A DNA stretch of 64,000 nt from positions 1,674,001 to 1,738,000 of the forward strand of contig CM114275.1 of assembly GCA_050084515.1 (NCBI GenBank), written 5' to 3'. Position numbers and translations under genes: made by a program. A model generated the notes under the pieces. It did no database searches and was not told the DNA's origin. It saw only the letters and a program-made list of their open reading frames with translations. Positions 32,315-44,172 of the stretch are shown piece after piece. The DNA comes from Blasia pusilla. Lineage: Eukaryota > Marchantiophyta > Marchantiopsida > Blasiales. Position 1 is the first letter of the stretch. Each line of letters opens with the position of its first letter.

Positions 32315-33158
32315 CTAGTATGTTGCTCGTGCAATGCACGCGTGACACAATCTCCTCAACAGAAGGGCCTTAAAGAAAAGGTGTTAATAATCTATTTTAA
32401 AAATTATATTTAAAATTTGAAGCTATATTTAATTTCAAATTTTAAGTTGAATTTCTGCTTTTTTCAATCTTAAAAGAGTAAGAGAATTTCATCTTTGAAT
32501 AATACCCATCTCCCCTAAATATTTTCTCTCCTCTGTAAAATTTTGAACAATAACTATTCTTCCCCTTCCACTATTCCCACCAAAATAACATTCAATAACT
32601 AAATTCTTAGTTAATTTTATTTAACTAAATCATTTTCCTTTCCCATTCAAATTCATTTTCCTTTCCCAAAATATCTCATCTGAATTGATTATTTTTTAAA
32701 ATAAATAGATTATTTATTTCAAATTTTAAATATATTTTCTATTTTCTAAAATCTTAGAAGAGTAATAACATTTCACTCTTCCAAATAATTACAATCCTCC
32801 ATTAAAATTTAAATGATATCCCAATCCCCTAAGTAATTTTCCCTTCTATAAATTAAAAAAAAGCCTACTCCTCCTCCATTAAGTTTTTTTTCCCTTTCCA
32901 TCCAATATGAATTAAGGCACAAATTCTATTTTTTTGTTATTTATCATTATTATTCCACTTTATTAATATTGATAATCATCCATTATAATATTAAATAAGT
33001 TTTTAATTTATTTTTTTCTATTCCACTCAAATACCTATCCATTTTCTCTATCCCTATCGATTTCTCCTCATCTAATATGGCTCAAAGAACAAAATTCAAA
33101 CATGTTGCCTATCTTGTCGCATTATGAATATGGGGTCGCCAATAATTATATAAATAGA
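32315..33158 (-). mobile_element. Non-autonomous Helitron, family B
   Basis: The minus-strand 3' end is CTAG at 32318-32315, followed by host T (plus A at 32314). It is preceded by the palindrome CGTGCATTGCACG (32340-32328). The proposed 5' end is TC at 33158-33157, flanked by host A, followed by TATTTATATAATTATTGG. Insertion between A and T, a subterminal hairpin and CTAG are the Helitron hallmarks. The body aligns with 40721-41335 on the plus strand (TACTCTTCTAAGATTT, ATTTTATTTTGGTGGGAA). Confidence 0.8.
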
Positions 33159-33613
33159 TTTTGTGAGTGAATTGCAAGTTATTTTTTGGGACTTATTTTA
33201 ATTGTGACTATGCAAACTCGCAATCATCCCCAAATAACTCACAAAGCTATGAAATTGTGTTATAAGTCGGTTACGAGCACCTTACAATTTTTTTGCCACC
33301 GAATTGCAACTCTAAGAAAACATAGCTTTTGAGCCATATTATAGTCACAATTCAAAACTCCATTGCGAATGCAAGATTTGCAAAGTTGGAAGTGAAGTGC
33401 AACTATAGAATGGCTTCATTGCAGGTCTTGTGACTCGCAAACTAGCTACAAATGTAGTAGTGGATATTCTAACATTTCAATCAAAGGTTTAGATAATACA
33501 AAAAAATACAACATTATTGATATTTTTTAGAGAATAAAGTACTCTCTAATTTTAAATTTAAAGATAATCTAGATTCTAGAATTGGGAAGCTTGCTAAAGT
33601 TCATGATGGGAAA
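33159..33613. other. AT-rich sequence, no gene
   Basis: Contains GACTCGCAA/TTGCAAG words and appears to continue the repeat interrupted by the Helitron at 32315-33158. No ORF recognised. Confidence 0.35.
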
Positions 33614-33621
33614 GGGTTGGG

Positions 33622-33832
33622 CAAGGTTGCACGGGAATGGACAAGTCCAGACATGTCCTTGGACATGCCGGCCCGCTCCTGAGCCCACCTGCAACCTGCC
33701 CTAGAGCTTTCCCCAAAGCCCGCCACTTGGACTCAGGCTGATAGAGCCCGCACCCATTGCGTGGTCCGCATGGCGGGCTGGGGAGGGGCCCAGAGGGCAC
33801 GTGCGGGCTCGTGGCGGGTTGGTGCAACCTTG
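33622..33832. mobile_element. hAT-like MITE, 211 bp, GC-rich, with 8-bp TSD
   Basis: Perfect 11-bp terminal inverted repeats CAAGGTTGCAC (33622) and GTGCAACCTTG (ending 33832). They are flanked by GGGTTGGG (33614-33621) and GGGTTGAG (33833-33840), an 8-bp target duplication with one mismatch. TIR type and 8-bp TSD fit the hAT superfamily. The interior is GC-rich (CCCGC words) in a strongly AT-rich setting and codes for nothing. The relative at 55468-55679 has nearly the same length. Confidence 0.85.
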
Positions 33833-33840
33833 GGGTTGAG

Positions 33841-35181
33841 ATTGACATAATAGTTTACATTTATCTCTTTGTCTAAATTTTTTCTTACCACTATATTCTT
33901 GAATTAAGTGTATTACTAAAAAGAATTATTCCTTCAAGAAAGATGGTTTCTAATTTTTTTTAGAATACTTTTAGTTGCCTTTACTATGAGATGCATGTGG
34001 GAGGAAAAATAGTTGCAAATCAATACGTAATTATATTATAGCATTGTATGTTGGACACATCGTCCTTTTTTCCTAGTAAGCTTGGGTAATATTTATGAAT
34101 TCTAAGTCTCCACCGTGAAATCAAAAAATGGTATGGACATGTGCATTGGTTATAATAGAAACTCTTTGGGGAAATAAAAGATTATTCACTTACACAAATC
34201 TATGCCCACTTCCTCCCTTGCTACATTAACTTTGATTTGAATACCAACAATTCACATCGAGTGTCGTAGCCGCCCCCCACCCCACCAATCTTCATCTTCT
34301 TGGTACTAAATAAATAAAGGAAACGGATCCATCAATGAACACAAATTAACCATGTCAATTGTATCCTATGGTGGAGATTTCAATATTATATCTCCTCTAT
34401 TCACATACATAAGCATCAAAGGTTGAGAGATCTTACAACCCGTTGTGTTATCTAAAAAAAATCCCTTTTAAATTCTTTTTATACTTTTGTAATAAAAGAA
34501 AGATAATACTCACGACATATTCCGACTTTCAGAACCGGTTCAGGAATTTAAAAAATAAAATTTACAAAGAAGTTTGTAAAATTGCCATCTTCATTAGAAT
34601 GAAAAGAAGAAAATTTAACGAAATACTTTTCAGCCTTTGGATTTAGACCAAGACATTAATTCAAAATTCTACGTGCTATATGACATCCTTCTCTCGACTT
34701 TTGTCCACCCATTCCACACATCCACTTGCGTCCCTCCATTTCGCGTCTCATCCACTTCAAAGAAAAAAAAAAACCATTTTCCACACAAACATTTCCTCTT
34801 TTGCCATATCTTCATGCTGTCATCCATAGGGATCCATGATAAGACCATAGCGTTGGAAAGCGTTGGCTTAAGCGTTCAAATGATGCAAAATGACATCATC
34901 CTAATGATGTGCTTCCACTTTGACTAGGGAGGTACATGGATTAATTATATGGTGGCGAGCCACAAGAAATAACCACCACCCCACATTATCGACATTTTGG
35001 AATAACAAGAGGAAAGGAATTTAGCGCTATTCCGAAGGGTTTCTGTAAAATATTTGAATTTATTTTTTTCTTTTAGGAGAGGAAATCGCTGAAGTTGCAC
35101 TTTACACTATAGATTTCGTAGCACGAGATTCACAAATCAGAGAGTATCAATCTTATCTTATCTTTTATTATTTATTAGAGG
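33841..35181. other. AT-rich sequence, no gene
   Basis: Short frames at 34443-34927 show no domain and low-complexity composition. I see no element ends. Confidence 0.35.
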
Positions 35182-35775
35182 AGAGTGTCTTTATGTTATA
35201 ATATATTTTTTCATGAAGTGGGGATTCATCACAAACTTGAGTTCTACGGCAGGCTTTTTTTATGAAAGCTCTATTTATCTATATCTATACTATTAAAAAA
35301 GTATGAGGTTTTAGGTAGGGGCTTTCTCCGCATGCATTTTTTGCCCTTCAGTCAAACGGGGTTTAACAGAAGCTAACAGTTAACCTAAGGGGGATGGGGC
35401 CGGTTTCACCCGTGCATTGCACAGTTAATATTGACTTGTTGAAAGAACATAATGTCTTCGATTCAAACAGAGTGCCTTTATGTTATAATATATTTTTTCA
35501 TGAAGTGAGGATTCATCACAAACTTGAGTTCTACGCCAGGCTTTGTTTATGAAAGCTCTATTTATCTATATCTATACTATTAAAAAAGTATGAGATTTTA
35601 GGTAGTGGCTTTCTCCGCATGACAAGCATGCATTTTTTGCCCTTCCTGTGCTGACATGTGGCGGGTTTAACAAAAGCTAAAAGTTAAGCTAAGGGGGACG
35701 GGGCCGGTTTCACCCGTGCATCGCACAGTTAATGTTGACGTGTCGAAAGAACACAATGTCTTCGATTCAAACAGG
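35182..35775. repeat. About 0.29-kb tandem duplication containing Helitron-like termini
   Basis: Unit 1 is 35182-35468 and unit 2 is 35469-35775; both start AGAGTG.CTTTATGTTATA and end CGATTCAAACAG. Each has a Helitron-like start, TC-TATACTATTAAAAAAGTA (35284 and 35571). Each also has a CCCGTGCAT.GCACAG hairpin-like motif about 150 bp later, but no CTRR terminus. Unit 2 carries short insertions (GACAAG; CTGTGCTGACATGTGG). Confidence 0.85.
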
Positions 35776-36129
35776 TTGAAATTTCAAAATATTCATGTTA
35801 CATAATACATTTGCATATTTTTTTGGGCCGGCATGTACTCTTTATACTGATTCTATTAGTTTCTGGGGAATATTAGGAGTTTTCATGCTGCGATATCAGA
35901 TCTACAATTCATCTAAAATTTACTTTTTTATTCCTCTTCACAACGGGAATGAATTGGAAAAAATAAAAAGAACTCGAGAAGAATTAATGGTTTGAAAGGA
36001 ACTCTCCAAAACCGAACAAAATGAGTGACGAAAGTTGGTACCGTGCTGGAATAACCAGAAATGATAGTGGAGTGTTGGGTATGCAAAGGTGGTGTTCAAA
36101 GATGCAGGTCTGCAGATAAATCTTCCAAG

Positions 36130-36640
36130 GTTTTCTCTCTCTCCGATAAGTCTTTTATTTGCCACTTGAAAGGAATAAAATGTCGTCGATTCGTAGATGG
36201 ATAGGCATATTCCTTTCGCCCTTTTTTTCCCCTCGAGAGAGTGGTCTTCTATCTCGTCACGTCGAAGGAACATAATGTCATCGATTCGAACATCGATAAG
36301 TCCATTCTCTCTTTGAGAGGTTTTTTTGGGTCACTTCGAAGGATCCTATAAACCCCTGGTTCCAAGAAAATATAGGCCAATTTCTCTTTTTCATCTTTCT
36401 TTGAGAAGTTTTTTATTTTGTCATTACGAAGGAATGGAAAGTCTTTGGTTCCAACATCGGGGGGACTATTAGTACCTCTTTTTCTTCTGTCTTTTTCTCT
36501 CTCTCTATATGAGAGGTCTTCGATTTTGGCACTTCGAAGGAATAAAATGGCATTATTCCCTTACGCCTCATTCTCTCGTCCGTTTCTTTCCATGAGAAAC
36601 TCGTTACTTTTTCACTTCAAGGGAATATAGGAATATGAAG
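36130..36640. repeat. Degenerate minisatellite, about 6 units of 70-110 bp with internal stem-loops
   Basis: A CACTTCGAAGGAATAAAATG-like core recurs near 36160, 36258, 36330, 36418, 36528 and 36610. Each unit is followed by a pyrimidine-rich arm and GAGAG (for example CTCTCTTTGAGAGG), giving a short inverted repeat per unit. The end of the 35.2-35.8 kb duplication (GTCGAAAGAACACAATGTCT) is a related sequence. Confidence 0.7.
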
Positions 36641-37918
36641 ATAAAATATTTTAAAACGACTTGTCAGCATTAATTTTTTGGTTTTTGCTTTCCACCCTAG
36701 TGGGTCAACCTGCCCAAGTGATGGAGGGGTGAGAATATCATTATGATACCGTCGGTGACAAGGGGAAATCTTTCTCGAAATCTTCGATTGGTGCCCAATT
36801 GCATTACGCTTCTTTCAAAAGAACTAATGGGCTTCGGGAGTCCTGTTTGGGTGCAACTTGTTTTCATTATTTAATTTCTTTCGCTTACTTTCGTATTTTC
36901 GCTTGTCTTATATTAGTTTGTAAGGTAGTACGGGATGAATAGTTAGGAGGTTATTTTATGAAGATTCATCGCCTTGAAAAAAATCTGATTATTACGTCAT
37001 ATTTCGGATTGGAAGGTTAGAATTTGTGCCATAACTTGAATTTTGTGGTGTTAGATAGTTAACTAAGTTTCTAATCAACGAGGGGAATCCAGAAAATTGG
37101 GAAACTAGCTTTCTTATCTAAAATGTGACTTACGAAATCATTAAATTATTCGTATTTTGGGTTGGCAGGTCTCTTTTAAAATATGTGACAGGCAAAAAAG
37201 TCTCCTTTCCAAATTTTGGCTTTGAATCTTTTGTCACCTGATCCTAAAATCTGAAACATATACACCCTCAAAAATTGAAGTAAAATATTGATCATGGTTT
37301 AAGCTATTACCAAATCGGTAATAGTTGGCAACGTAGAAAAATGTCAAAATTCATGTATGCGAAGAAACGGATTTTTTAACGCAATGAATAACAAACATAT
37401 TATTTTAAAAAATCACTGTGAAAAAACTTCCGAAATTTTCATGTATTCGGAAAACTTTAAGAAAATATCGGGACCAAGAATACATGCGAGGAATAGATAG
37501 AGTGAAAAAAATATCTTGAATTTGTGCCAAAGCATTTCGACCACAAAAGAAGATAGATACCCTTTCATAATAGCTCCAACTGAATTTTGTGATTCATACG
37601 CACGCTAACGCACATGCAACGGAATCCACACAGCCCAGGGGACCTCAAATAGATCTAATCCATTTGTCTGTCCTTCCGCAAGCACCTGTCGCTCCGTTTA
37701 ATTTCCCTCCATCCATCTCTCAGTGGGCGTACGGCAGCTCTACACGAACCACGACCGTTCGATAGATGGGGATGCATCCACCCGTCTCACCGTAGTCCGT
37801 GAAAATAGAGAATGCGTTCAATTTTAGCCAAAATTTACCCTAAACCTAATTTCATCGTCGACGGACGGACTTACTTACGCTTAGGGTCGGGTGCCGTGGT
37901 GTCCAGGTTGTGTAACCA
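36641..37918. other. Unassigned sequence
   Basis: No ORF longer than about 60 codons. The stretch 37560-37918 is less AT-rich than its neighbours and may hold a non-coding transcript or a gene remnant, but nothing is recognisable. Confidence 0.35.
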
Positions 37919-38706
37919 CTAGTAATATTTTGCCCGTATATTTCACAAATGGAAATTATAAGGAAATTATTATATCATATACATATTGAAATTATAAAGT
38001 TGAAAAATAAATAGTAAAGAGAAATAATCATAATCATAATCATGACATAATCAATAATCATGACATCGTAATTTCTATTTTTTAAAATTATTATGTATTA
38101 TTTTATTAATTTAGAAAGAAATCAATTATCTTTATTTCTCCAACCCCCATCTCTCCATTAGTTTAAAACGAAACCACTCATTTTGATGCAAAAGTTGGAT
38201 CCAAATATTCTTTAGAAATCCCTCAAAATTAAAGCTTGAAAATAAAATTAAAATTAAAATCATTTTCATATTTCTCAAGAATAAATTTTTTTACATTATT
38301 CTACCATTATCTTTTTTCTTTAAAAAAAATTATATAGAATTTCCCTTCCAAAATTAATTTTAAATTAAAAATTTTCGTTTTTTTCCTAAACATATAAATA
38401 CAAAATTGATCATGAAAAAGACTCACAATCTTTTCATGAAGATTATATTTTTAAAATTTAAATTTCTTTGAAGAAAAAAATTGATATAACTATTAAAACT
38501 TATTTTCTATTCAAGTTTTGGGTTAGTATAAGAATAATTATAAAAATAAAATAAAAATAGAAAGACTTCACACTTGCCCTTTATTAGGAGCATTTGGGCC
38601 GGGGTGTATGGCTTAGTATAGGAAAAATTAAACAAAAATTGAAAGGCTCCACATGTGGCCTTCATTGGGAGCACATGAGCCAAAGCTAACGCCCTTAATA
38701 GTATGA
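37919..38706 (-). mobile_element. Non-autonomous Helitron, family A, with both termini
   Basis: The minus-strand 5' end is TC at 38706-38705, preceded by host A (plus T at 38707). It continues as ATACTATTAAGGGCGTTAGC. The 3' end CGGGCAAAATATTACTAG finishes at 37919 and is followed by host T (plus A at 37918). This gives the A/T insertion site and TC...CTAG ends of Helitrons. The usual subterminal palindrome before CGGGCAAAAT has decayed. The interior is AT-rich and non-coding and shares blocks with 29992-30742. Confidence 0.85.
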
Positions 38707-40720
38707 TATGACTTCGGCTTATTGTGAACTATTAGGGACATTAAATTTTTTTTCACTCTAATATTTATTGTTGTAGAGTTGATTTTGATAAAAAAAAGGT
38801 GTAAATATTTATATTATAATAGATGGAAATGGAGGTTATTTATTATGGTTCTTAAGATCATCCATAATTTTTTTTCTCCAGCTAGCTTAGTATAGTAATT
38901 ACCTTCTCTCCCCCCACCTTCCTCAAAACCTAGCAAACTAGTTGTGGAAAAGTGGCTTGGAAAAGATGCGAAGCCACTTCTAGGTTGCCTAATCCCACGT
39001 TGCGTATTCTAAGAAAAAACCACGAAAGATTACGTAGTCATGAAAATTCTCTTAATCATTGTGCTTCAAGGTTTTAATTTGACATGGTTCTATTTGATTT
39101 TAGTATGTTTCACTTGGGATACATGTTTGATCATGATTTAAAGATTGCTAGTGGGCAATCCGGGCCATGCACAAGAGTGAAGGGACTAATCTTATGTTGC
39201 GCAACAAATCTTTTTCTTGCTGTCCGTAGAGGGGGAAACATTTTTGTCTTGTCCAATTGCCACATGTCAAGCAAAGAGTTGTTTGCAAATCAAGAAGGCA
39301 CTCTCCAATTATAAATTAGATTAAAGATCCACACTTAAGGAAAGGGGAACAAGGTATAGCACAACTACTGAAGCTTGAATATTCCTTTCCATGACCCTCC
39401 ATACTTATGCCAATTGATCGCATAGGTGCTCTTACTAATGTAACTAAACAAAGTTGGTGAATTATTTTCTAACTACAAGTTACAAAAGAATGAAGTCTTC
39501 TTAACTAAAGCTATGGCCTTTTGTTGAAACCCTCAAGGAGGAGTCTTGGGGAATACATTAGAAATTCTAGGCAGATGATAGATTGAGAGTAAGTCAACTT
39601 TCTTGATAGGGAAAAGCCTCGTGATATTTGGGTATGTCAATAAATGATTATGGACATTCTTCATGTGTTTTCACTTTGTGTTATTAACATATTAAGTATT
39701 TTGTACAATGAAAGAAGCATTCAAATGATACTCTTTATCTTGTATGTAATTTTTGTTTTCATCTCTTCATTACCTCATATTTTAATGTTTTTGACCGTGA
39801 CAAGAAATCAACAAAATGATGCTTATTCTTTAGAATAGAGTTGAAAAGTTTTTGCAAGGTTGAAACAAATTCAATTGTGATTTTGAGATGACTAGGAACG
39901 AAGTGTGACCCTAAACCATAATTTGTGTATCTTTGACTTAGCATACACCTTGAGGTAGCTCCCAACTTAGAAAAATTTGTAGCCCGCTCACTTGAGAAAA
40001 ATTAGGTGTTTTTTCCATGCTTCCCATTTCCAAACTCGCTCTTCATATTAAAATGTCACATCATACTCACTTTCTTCACTTGGAAATCCCTCCATCCTAC
40101 CTTGTTATGGAAAAAAAACCTAAACCGAATCCTTGTCCCTTCACTCTTATTTCCAAAAGAATATTCTCTTGTCATCTTCCTTCTTAGGAAAAAAATCATT
40201 TTCCCCCAAATCACCGCTTCCTCGTTTGGAAAACAATAAAAATCTTCCATCCCTCCCTCCTTCCTTCCCTAAACCAAAATGTGTTTTTCTTTAGTTTTTC
40301 TCAAAATCACATTTCTAAGAGAAGGGTAATATCCTTATCTAAACCAAATTTTCTTCTTCTTTCTTATGAAAATTATCATAGCTTATCGCCAATTTCTTTT
40401 ATTGTAACTTTAGAACTAACAACTATATCCGCATAATGTCCCTTTGATTTTCAAACTCTTCCCTTGTTGTTGATACATGACTTTTTTAATCGCCCATATC
40501 TTGACATTTATTATTTAGAATCAATTATAAGTTCAATTAAGTTAGAAATCATTTGGGAATCACTAGAGTAGGATTCGGATTACTTAGGGGCATGGGGTAG
40601 TTAGGGGGCTATGGGCGGATAATTCCTCAACATTACCTGATTCGTGCATCTTACTAGCAAAAAATCATCTTACTTAATCCTCCATTATTTCAGTTTTTGT
40701 TACTCACATACATTTAGTAA
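38707..40720. other. AT-rich sequence, no gene
   Basis: Short frames at 39084-39314, 39644-39838 and 40006-40250 have no recognised domain. No repeats or element ends were identified. Confidence 0.35.
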
Positions 40721-41335
40721 TCTATATAATAATAGACAACCATGGTTGGACAAAAACACAAAATAGTAGGATAGTAAGACAAAATAGTAAAAACATTTAC
40801 AATTTTGTACATTAATTCATATTTGATGGGGTGGTAAAATGAATTTTAATGGAGAAGGAGTAGAAATTGTTGAAATTTTATGGAAGGGTGGAGTTATTTG
40901 GGGGAGTAGGCTATCATTTCAATTTAATTCAAGGAGTGGAATTAATTAGTAGAGTGAAAATTTACTACTCTTCTAAGATTTAAGAAAATAGAAATTCTAT
41001 TTAAATTCTGAAATGAATTTTTATTTTTATTTTTAAAACAATCATGTTAATTCCCATTTGATATTTTGGTTAAGGAAACTAAATTTAAGTGAAAAAAGAA
41101 AAGGATTTATGAATTAAAATTAACTAATAATTTAACTAATAGATTTTATTTTGGTGGGAAGAGCTAAGGATAAAATAAGTATTTTGTAAAATTTTATGGA
41201 GGAGTGAAATTTTTTTAAGGAAGTTGAATATTATTTAAAATTAGTTAATTTTTTATAATTTAAAAAAATAAAATATTATCATATTTTTAAAATAAAAACT
41301 ATAATTCATAAAATTCTCATAAATTTAATTTTTTT
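40721..41335 (+). mobile_element. Non-autonomous Helitron, family B, 3' end eroded
   Basis: Begins TCTATATAATAATAGAC after host A (40720). The body aligns with the reverse complement of 32315-33158 over several hundred bases (TTAATTCATATT, ACTCTTCTAAGATTT, TTATTTTGGTGGGAA, AAATTTTA.GGAGGAGTG-like). A CTAG terminus is not found; the copy fades into the TA microsatellite at 41350. Confidence 0.7.
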
Positions 41336-41349
41336 CGTGCGCTAACTTT

Positions 41350-41375
<26 letters not shown>
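41350..41375. repeat. (TA)13 microsatellite
   Basis: Uninterrupted TA dinucleotides next to the eroded 3' end of a Helitron. Their reverse frame gives a meaningless Tyr-Ile run. Confidence 0.95.
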
Positions 41376-41384
<9 letters not shown>

Positions 41385-44172
41385 ATACAGAGGTTATCAT
41401 TCGAAATACGCCTCTAATGTTGTTACTATTGAATAAGGGCATAAGATGTTGAAGAAACATCACGTTGAGGAAAGGAAGCGAAGGCCGAGGGCGCGGGTTA
41501 CCAAGATACAGCGGACGCAGAGGCGAATGGACCGGTGGTCCCCTGCATGACGCGGGTTTCCACACGGAAAGGCAAGAGGGTCTCATTGTATCACGGTCAC
41601 AGGAGTGAACAGATGCGGGGCCCATAAGGGCACAGCGTGGCCGAGTGACTTCGCTTGCCCTTCACCCACGCAGTAGCTCTCCTTCTAGGACACGCGTCAT
41701 AGGATCACTGGTGCAGTCCTGGCACCCATGATCGCGTCGCAGCGTGCCAGCAATGGTCGGAAAGAGCCCGACTTCACCCAAAGCCGAGTCACTGTATTTA
41801 TTCTCGCGAATTTTCCCAAAAGTAACAGGCCATCTTAACGACGAGCAAAATAAATATCTTCTCTTATTGGTAATTTCAAAATAAATCAGCAGAATGTGTG
41901 AAATAAATAAAAGAGGAGTGCATTTCCAGCCAGTCACAGCATTTTCGCCAACTGAAATTAAAAATTTATTCAAGAAGTCGAACTATTTTGAAGGTGAACT
42001 CTAAAACGGGCTGTTACATGGTGGAAGAGAAGGTTGACACTCACCCCGTAATGACATGAAAATGTAGGGGAGGGAGGATCGGGATCGGGAAAATCAAGGC
42101 TGACAAAAAATTACAAGGAGCAGGATTGTGTAGGTGAAAGTGAAAGGGAAAAGGATGTGCAGGAGCTGCGGTGAAAATCTTGTACCAGTAGCAACGAGGC
42201 GATTTTTTGCACGCTTTGAATCTGGCCAGGAGAGGGAGCTTTATAGGCGCCTAGCGGTGACTAGGAGATGTTACGGATCGGAATCAGAGAGAGTCGACAA
42301 GCGAAGTGAAGAGTGTCGAGAAACGGGAAGTGGAGCCAATTTCAATCACCGATCAAAGGTTGTGTAGAGGAAAGTGAGAAGATTGCCCACGAGATCGGAG
42401 TGTAGTAGTGCTTCAATTCCGAGTGTGCACCAGCTTTTCCTTCTACGGCTGAGAATTACAAGTTACAACTTACTGTTTGCCTGTTCGAATCACGCTTGAC
42501 CGAAAGGTTGGTCGGATTGGTCAACTTCCTGATCTTTCTCACTTTTACAAACCTCACCACTCTGTTTGTATTATTTCATCTGAACGCGGGAGCTCACGAG
42601 AGAGAAGGAGAGAGAGAGAGAGAGCGAGAGGGAAAGAGAGCATCAGCGACGCCAGTGGACGAGGAGTGCTCAGCGAAGAAAGATTGCTCGTGTGCACTGA
42701 GGTGAGAGGGACAGAAGTACCACACAAGGGGATCAGAGCGACCTCTATCGCAAGCAGACACTGGCGAGAGGACAAAGTGCTGTATAATCTGAATCGATCG
42801 GTTTATTGAGCTCTGAGGGCGAGGCAGCGTGAGAGGTGGGATGTCTCCCGAAATTCTCAGTGTACAAAGTTTGTATCTACAATGTCCAAATACGTTCTCT
42901 GACTGTCAGCTGTTGAAACAGGGGATTGAAAAACCTCTTCTCATCTTCAGAGAACGATGGTCGTGAAACTAATTTACCTTATTTTACGTGGAAGTATGTA
43001 GCTACGTAGGGAATCCTGTAAGTATTGCCCAGTGTGGAAGTTGAGGGAATGGATGAGGATAGGATCGCTTCCGGCAAGGTTTGAGTGTCGAGAGCAGGTA
43101 ACTATAGGCCTTTGTCTTCCGATTGGAGACTCGTTATTTGTTTCTATCGTTATTTCTCTTCATCCTTGTTCATTTGCTCCTAAGTAACTGCAGCAAGATC
43201 AGGTCTTATGTCCTACTGGCTCCGCGAATCTTCTTGGACAGATATGCGCTTTGAATCGGACGAAATCATACAGCAAGATGATTACGTCGTGCTGTTGCTA
43301 GGCTTTGATTCTTGTTCTCTTCTTGTGGAACTAACTATTTCTAGCCAGTGAGATGACTGCATCTTGATGTTGTCGATCGATAATCGTTGATCCTTCATCC
43401 TTTCGTCCAGCCATGTAGCCTCGTGTGTAGGTTGCCATCGTTCCATTTGAAAGTCCCGATTAGAGTGATTATCTCATACGGTGCAGCTTCAAGTTGTGTA
43501 CAGTAGTTTGTCTTGGTAAATCTACGTTTGGAAAACAAATCCGCATTTTAGTTTGGTAGTCTCGTTTGCTTCTGCAGTCTGCAGCTCCTGCTGGACACCA
43601 TCAGGGCTTCGGAGAAGATAGTCGCCCTTGAGAATCAGTGGTTTTTCGTTGTGTTCTCTCTTCAGATGCAATGTTTTGGTTGCGGACGGCAGAGGCTTGT
43701 TCGTCCAAGCGGTCTTTAAATTTGTGTCATCCGATAAGTAGATGGATTCATGCGCAACAGAAAATGCAACTCATCGTCAATGCGTGGTTTTATTCCTGAC
43801 TGTCTCTCGCAAGTTGGCTATCATCGCTTGGCGCTTCGGCATTGCGTGTGTTGGATTGTATACATCCTACACTTTCATCTGCATTTCCAAATTGGAGTTG
43901 TGATATAATCATTCCTCTCCATGTTCTGTGTGAAGAGTCGATAATTAGTCCAAGGACAAGTCTGTGTTTAGAAACTTAATGACCTTTGCCTTAAAATACA
44001 CTAAGCACAGCAGGCGCTTCTTACGATCGTCTCGTTCCCATCTCAGTACACATCTTTGTGCTATCTCCGTGTTTATTGTCCGATGCCGCTGTTTGAGCAA
44101 GTAATCGAACTGGCTCTGTAAGCTAGAACTCTGAATTTATGTTGCCAACCTGCAGTTCCTCTACTCGCGAAC
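41376..44172 (+). promoter_or_regulatory. Upstream region and probable 5' UTR/leader intron of the thioredoxin gene
   Basis: This stretch is clearly higher in GC than the repeats to its left and lacks convincing ORFs. A GA-rich tract (42598-42640), typical of plant promoters and 5' UTRs, lies about 1.5 kb upstream of the start codon. A polypyrimidine-poor but consensus acceptor (ACCTGCAG, ending 44155) stands 17 bp before the ATG. So the transcript probably has at least one 5' UTR exon and an intron. The transcription start is not visible, and another short upstream gene cannot be excluded. Confidence 0.4.
42598..42640. repeat. GA-rich microsatellite
   Basis: Imperfect (GA)n with interspersed A/G, in the presumed promoter or 5' UTR of the thioredoxin gene. 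Confidence 0.9.

Noticed and set aside
33594-33848. 84-codon minus-strand ORF
   Set aside because: It lies almost wholly inside the GC-rich MITE at 33622-33832. The frame is open only because of composition, and it crosses the TIRs and target duplication.
41317-41625. 102-codon minus-strand ORF
   Set aside because: Its C-terminal part is a Tyr-Ile run from the (TA)13 microsatellite. No domain is present and there is no support from neighbours.
42477-42809. 110-codon plus-strand ORF upstream of thioredoxin
   Set aside because: It reads through the GA microsatellite as an Arg/Glu run, and overlapping frames on both strands are equally open. More likely 5' UTR or promoter.
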